64,000 bases of DNA from the NCBI RefSeq assembly GCF_003555545.1, contig NZ_CP032157.1, forward strand, positions 5,770,546 to 5,834,545. The letters are read 5' to 3'. The DNA comes from Paraflavitalea soli. GTDB lineage: Bacteria; Bacteroidota; Bacteroidia; Chitinophagales; Chitinophagaceae. Positions 61,287 through 64,000 of this stretch are shown one piece after another. The position numbers and the translations under genes were made by a program. Under the pieces are notes generated by a model that saw nothing but the letters and a program-made list of their open reading frames with translations, ran no database searches and had not been told where the DNA came from. Position 1 is the first letter of the stretch; the number at the start of each line of letters is the position of its first letter.

Positions 61287-62336
61287 ATGATACGTTCCAG
61301 GATCGCCGGTATTGGTATGTATGTACCGGAACAAGTAGTGACCAACCAGGACCTTACCCAATACATGGAAACGAGTGATGAGTGGATACAGGAAAGAACG
61401 GGTATTAAAGAACGCCGGTACGCCCACCGCACGCAGGAAACCACCACCACCATGGGGGTGGAAGCGGCCAAAATAGCCATCGAACGGGCAGGGATTACGC
61501 CACAGGATATTGACTTTATTGTATTTGCTACGCTTAGCCCGGATTATTATTTCCCGGGCTGCGGGGTGCTGGTACAAAGGGCTATGAAAATGAAGGAGAT
61601 CGGGGCATTGGATGTGCGTAACCAGTGCAGTGGCTTTATTTATGCGCTGAGTGTGGCAGATCAATTCATCAGGGGTGGTATGTACAAAAACGTGCTGGTG
61701 ATCGGCAGTGAGAAACATTCTTTCGGTCTCGACTTCAGCACGCGTGGCAGGAATGTGAGTGTGATCTTTGGCGACGGCGCAGGAGCAGTGGTATTGCAGC
61801 CCACGGAAAAGGAGAACCAGGGTATTTTAAGCAGCCACCTGCACAGTGATGGAGAGAGTGCGGAGATATTAGCGATGTACAATCCGGGTACGCATGCCAA
61901 TCATTGGACAGAACAAAAGCTGGCCGATTTCAATGAAGCTGAAATAGCTGATATGTTCATGAGTCATGAAATGATCGATAAAGCGCAAAACTTCCCTTTT
62001 ATGGATGGGCCATCTGTGTTTAAAAAAGCAGTTGTGAAATTTCCTGAAGTGATCATGGAAGCATTGACGGCCAATGGCTATCAGCCAGCGGACCTGCGGA
62101 TGCTGATACCCCACCAGGCGAACCTGCGTATTGCGCAATTTGTGCAACAGAAGCTGGGACTCAAAGACGACCAGGTATACAATAATATACAGAAATACGG
62201 CAATACCACCGCAGCATCGGTACCGCTGGCCTTGTGTGAAGCTTGGCAGGAAGGAAAGATCAAAGAAGGTGACCTGGTATGCCTGGCTGCCTTTGGCAGT
62301 GGCTTTACCTGGGCCAGCGCCTTGCTAAAATGGTAG
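61287..62336 (+). CDS. 3-oxoacyl-ACP synthase III (FabH-type) thiolase-fold enzyme
   Basis: The 349-aa protein (ATG 61287; 61275 is also possible) has the FabH pattern: RIAGIGMYVPEQVVTN, DEWIQERTGIKERR, catalytic Cys114 in DVRNQCSGFIYAL, FGDGAGAVVL, His in LIPHQANLRI, and Asn in QKYGNTTAASVPLAL. These three residues make the decarboxylating Claisen triad. It is 20-30 residues longer than E. coli FabH because of an insert near GTHANHWTEQKLADFNEAEIADMF. It may start fatty-acid synthesis or act on special acyl groups. No fatty-acid cluster is adjacent, so a paralogue is likely. Gene stands alone. Confidence 0.9.
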   Translation: MIRSRIAGIGMYVPEQVVTNQDLTQYMETSDEWIQERTGIKERRYAHRTQETTTTMGVEAAKIAIERAGITPQDIDFIVFATLSPDYYFPGCGVLVQRAMKMKEIGALDVRNQCSGFIYALSVADQFIRGGMYKNVLVIGSEKHSFGLDFSTRGRNVSVIFGDGAGAVVLQPTEKENQGILSSHLHSDGESAEILAMYNPGTHANHWTEQKLADFNEAEIADMFMSHEMIDKAQNFPFMDGPSVFKKAVVKFPEVIMEALTANGYQPADLRMLIPHQANLRIAQFVQQKLGLKDDQVYNNIQKYGNTTAASVPLALCEAWQEGKIKEGDLVCLAAFGSGFTWASALLKW

Positions 62337-62365
62337 TGGTAGTAAAGGAGACTACTAATGCTATG

Positions 62366-62791
62366 CTATCCGGCCATGGATGTAATTTCCTGATCAGGGA
62401 CAATAGCTACTTTTCGTATTTCCATTCGCTTTATCAAGCCCTGTAATACCAGGTAGGCGTGGTTTACGGTCTCTTCCAACAGCAGGTTCCCTTCCAGATC
62501 GCGCACGACCTGGTGTACTTCGACCATGATATTCCCATCTTCACAATTGCTAAAATGCACGGGCTCTACATGTGGATCGATCATGATCCATTGCCGCACC
62601 CAGTAATCGTGTACAGCTTTATGCCCGTACAGGTAGCCGCTTTCCATGGCATTGGGCCATTCCACATCTGGATCCATGCAGGCGAGAGCAGCCTCTATAT
62701 CACGCGCATTAAAAGCCTCGTAAGCCTGTTGCAATACTTCCTGGCAACTCCTGTCTACATCATTGGTGGTGGGGTGGGTAAAAGCTGACAT
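62366..62791 (-). CDS. SnoaL/NTF2-like protein
   Basis: The 141-aa protein has the NTF2-like cone fold: LQQAYEAFNARDIEAALACMDPDVEWPNAM, GYLYGHKAVHDYWVRQW, VEPVHFSNCEDGNIMVEVHQVV, and a final strand. It has no signal peptide. This fold serves enzymes and small-molecule binding alike, so no function is given. It is downstream of the DoxX-like gene on the same strand, with a hairpin between. Confidence 0.82.
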   Translation of the reverse strand: MSAFTHPTTNDVDRSCQEVLQQAYEAFNARDIEAALACMDPDVEWPNAMESGYLYGHKAVHDYWVRQWIMIDPHVEPVHFSNCEDGNIMVEVHQVVRDLEGNLLLEETVNHAYLVLQGLIKRMEIRKVAIVPDQEITSMAG

Positions 62792-62837
62792 ACATTCCTT
62801 TTAGAGTGTAATTGAAAATCTCATGCCAGAATCAGGC

Positions 62838-62869
62838 ACCCGGCATTCTGCCCCCATTAAATGCCGGGT
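62838..62869 (-). other. Hairpin without T-run between the DoxX-like and SnoaL-like genes
   Basis: ACCCGGCATT (62838-62847) and AATGCCGGGT (62860-62869) make a perfect 10-bp stem. Neither strand has a T-run after it. It may stabilise mRNA ends or act as a weak terminator. Confidence 0.6.
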
Positions 62870-62899
62870 CAGTGGCTCATCCTTATCCAATTACACATT

Positions 62900-64000
62900 T
62901 TACCGGTTGTATGGATACTCATTGATCCAGTTATAACCGCGGCTCACCAGCTTGAATTTATTGAGGTCAAATTGCTGCATCCGGATGACCAGGCTATCGC
63001 TCTTCCAGCGGCCTTTCATTTCCAGCAGATCTTTTTCGGGCCAGGTATAAGTGAATGCCGCCTTATGTGCGGTATCCTCATACACAATGATCTTTTTTGC
63101 CACGGTATCAGGCTCAAAAGCTATCCACTCGGTACTATCGGTGATCATTTTGAGCATGGCATTGCCCTGGTAATTAACAACCAGTCTATTCCAACGGGTA
63201 GCATCTGTTTTTAAAGGGGGAATAGTATCGTTGTTCCTGATAAAGGTCTTCACATCATAGATACCATACAAAGGTGGTTTGGGCGCCGCATCGCCATACT
63301 GGCCCAGTGCCGAGTAGCTGCCATAAACAACCATGACCAGGGTATAACCCACCAGCAATACCTTGAAGGATAAAAGGGATATACGCAGCCATTTTTTACG
63401 GATGAACGGCGCAGCTGTCTTACCTGCTTCAGCAGGCTTGTTTAGAATAAAGAAGTTGATCAGGCGCACCATATCTTTTCCCAGCAGGAAGAGGCACATG
63501 ACCACTACTGTAGTTGATAGCAGCTTTACCGGTATATCGAAGCTATAATTCATGGCCATCACATTGCCCATCACCAGCACAGTAACAATGGCCCCTGCGG
63601 TAGCAGTACGCCGGAATAAAAGCAATAAGCCACCCAACACTTCAGCAAAACCCGTGAAATAATTGTATCCTTTGGAATAACCCATAAAGGTCCAGGCGAG
63701 GCCCATGGGTGAAGAATCGCCGTAAGGCTGTATCAACCTGTTGAGTGAAGGTGAAGGGAATTGCAATTTGAACACTTTTACAAATCCATAGGTGAGCATG
63801 GTAAAGGCGGCATAGTAGCGGACCATAACAGTAAGCCAGTAATACAACTGGTTGTAGCTGGCCCTCTGGCGGTCAAGCACAGACCAGATCAAACATCCCA
63901 CCAGGGACAGCAAGAAAATAAAGAAGATGACCACATAATCATAGGTGGTATCGCCACTGCCATTGGTAAAGACAGTGATATCATATGACAAGTGGAGGAT
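62900..64000 (-). CDS. DoxX-like membrane protein (N-terminus beyond window edge)
   Basis: The frame is open to the right edge. TTG at 63991 is the only start in the window, but it lies close before TNGSGDTTYDYVV, which is internal in relatives, so the true start is probably outside. The visible 366 codons have six or seven transmembrane helices (VIFFIFLLSLVGCLIWSVLD, YYAAFTMLTYGFVKVFKLQ, FAEVLGGLLLLFRRTATAGAI, LLSTTVVVMCLFLLGKDMV), with the DoxX-like region in the middle, and a soluble C-terminal part of about 140 residues. Function is unknown. Confidence 0.8.
   Translation of the reverse strand: MLHLSYDITVFTNGSGDTTYDYVVIFFIFLLSLVGCLIWSVLDRQRASYNQLYYWLTVMVRYYAAFTMLTYGFVKVFKLQFPSPSLNRLIQPYGDSSPMGLAWTFMGYSKGYNYFTGFAEVLGGLLLLFRRTATAGAIVTVLVMGNVMAMNYSFDIPVKLLSTTVVVMCLFLLGKDMVRLINFFILNKPAEAGKTAAPFIRKKWLRISLLSFKVLLVGYTLVMVVYGSYSALGQYGDAAPKPPLYGIYDVKTFIRNNDTIPPLKTDATRWNRLVVNYQGNAMLKMITDSTEWIAFEPDTVAKKIIVYEDTAHKAAFTYTWPEKDLLEMKGRWKSDSLVIRMQQFDLNKFKLVSRGYNWINEYPYNR

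Noticed and set aside
1-64000. tRNA or rRNA genes, CRISPR arrays, insertion sequences, phage or integrative elements
   Set aside because: I looked through the gaps for cloverleaf patterns, evenly spaced longer repeats, transposase motifs and terminal inverted repeats and saw none. Tandem arrays found are too short in period for CRISPR.

Overview
The window looks like a chromosomal core region of a member of the phylum Bacteroidota, most likely class Chitinophagia, family Chitinophagaceae (the family is an inference). The markers are GldC, a DUF4290 protein, a DUF6089/PorG-like protein, LytTR two-component proteins with propeller sensors, a TonB receptor with a carboxypeptidase-like N-domain, an LptC/outer-membrane-protein/CoaX cluster, and the promoter form TTG-N19/20-TAnnTTTG seen repeatedly. 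Start sites have A/T-rich leaders without clear AGGAGG. I see no tRNA, rRNA, CRISPR, insertion sequence, integrase or phage gene.

Layout. 1-4065: a partial LPS-core type glycosyltransferase, a Lon-N-domain protein, then coaX, an outer-membrane barrel protein and lptC. 4066-4675: a gene-free mosaic of short tandem repeats. 4676-10151: ECF sigma, anti-sigma, secreted DUF4097-like protein, a small ORF sharing a 26-bp repeat with the next gene, and a TonB-type receptor. 10269-12763: a small barrel protein and an unassigned 547-aa secreted protein. 13019-17829: tetR plus a complete HlyD/MFS/TolC efflux operon with an operator-like repeat over the tetR promoter. 17830-18659: a gap with two convergent small transcription units. 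18660-28465: SDR, lysS, a PH-domain pair, flavin reductase, FAH hydrolase, XRE regulator, tadA, DUF1080, superoxide dismutase. 28553-31269: lipoprotein, yidD/rnpA/rpmH, lipoprotein. 31394-42640: a long minus-strand envelope and cofactor cluster (murI, two ompH/skp, bamA, uppS, DUF6089, nadK, a second Omp85-like protein, CBS protein, alpha/beta hydrolase). 42793-44142: cvpA, yqeY, gldC. 44375-46526: DUF4290 protein and murA. 46697-51401: a large zinc protease and small secreted or membrane proteins. 51402-56830: a propeller histidine kinase with a LytTR regulator, and a divergent GAF histidine kinase. 56853-64000: RDD protein, typA/bipA, lipase-like hydrolase, FabH-type synthase, SnoaL-like protein, and a DoxX-like membrane protein cut by the window edge.

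Most genes serve envelope building (LPS export, outer-membrane protein folding and assembly, undecaprenyl phosphate, peptidoglycan precursors), surface signalling, and basic metabolism. The less ordinary material is in the gaps and in sequence details: families of 7-, 8- and 11-bp tandem repeats, a terminator-like hairpin between rpmH and rnpA, two unannotated small transcription units at 17.9-18.5 kb, Asp in place of the fosfomycin-target Cys in MurA, altered acidic positions in CoaX, and an RGG-like tail on the DUF4290 protein.
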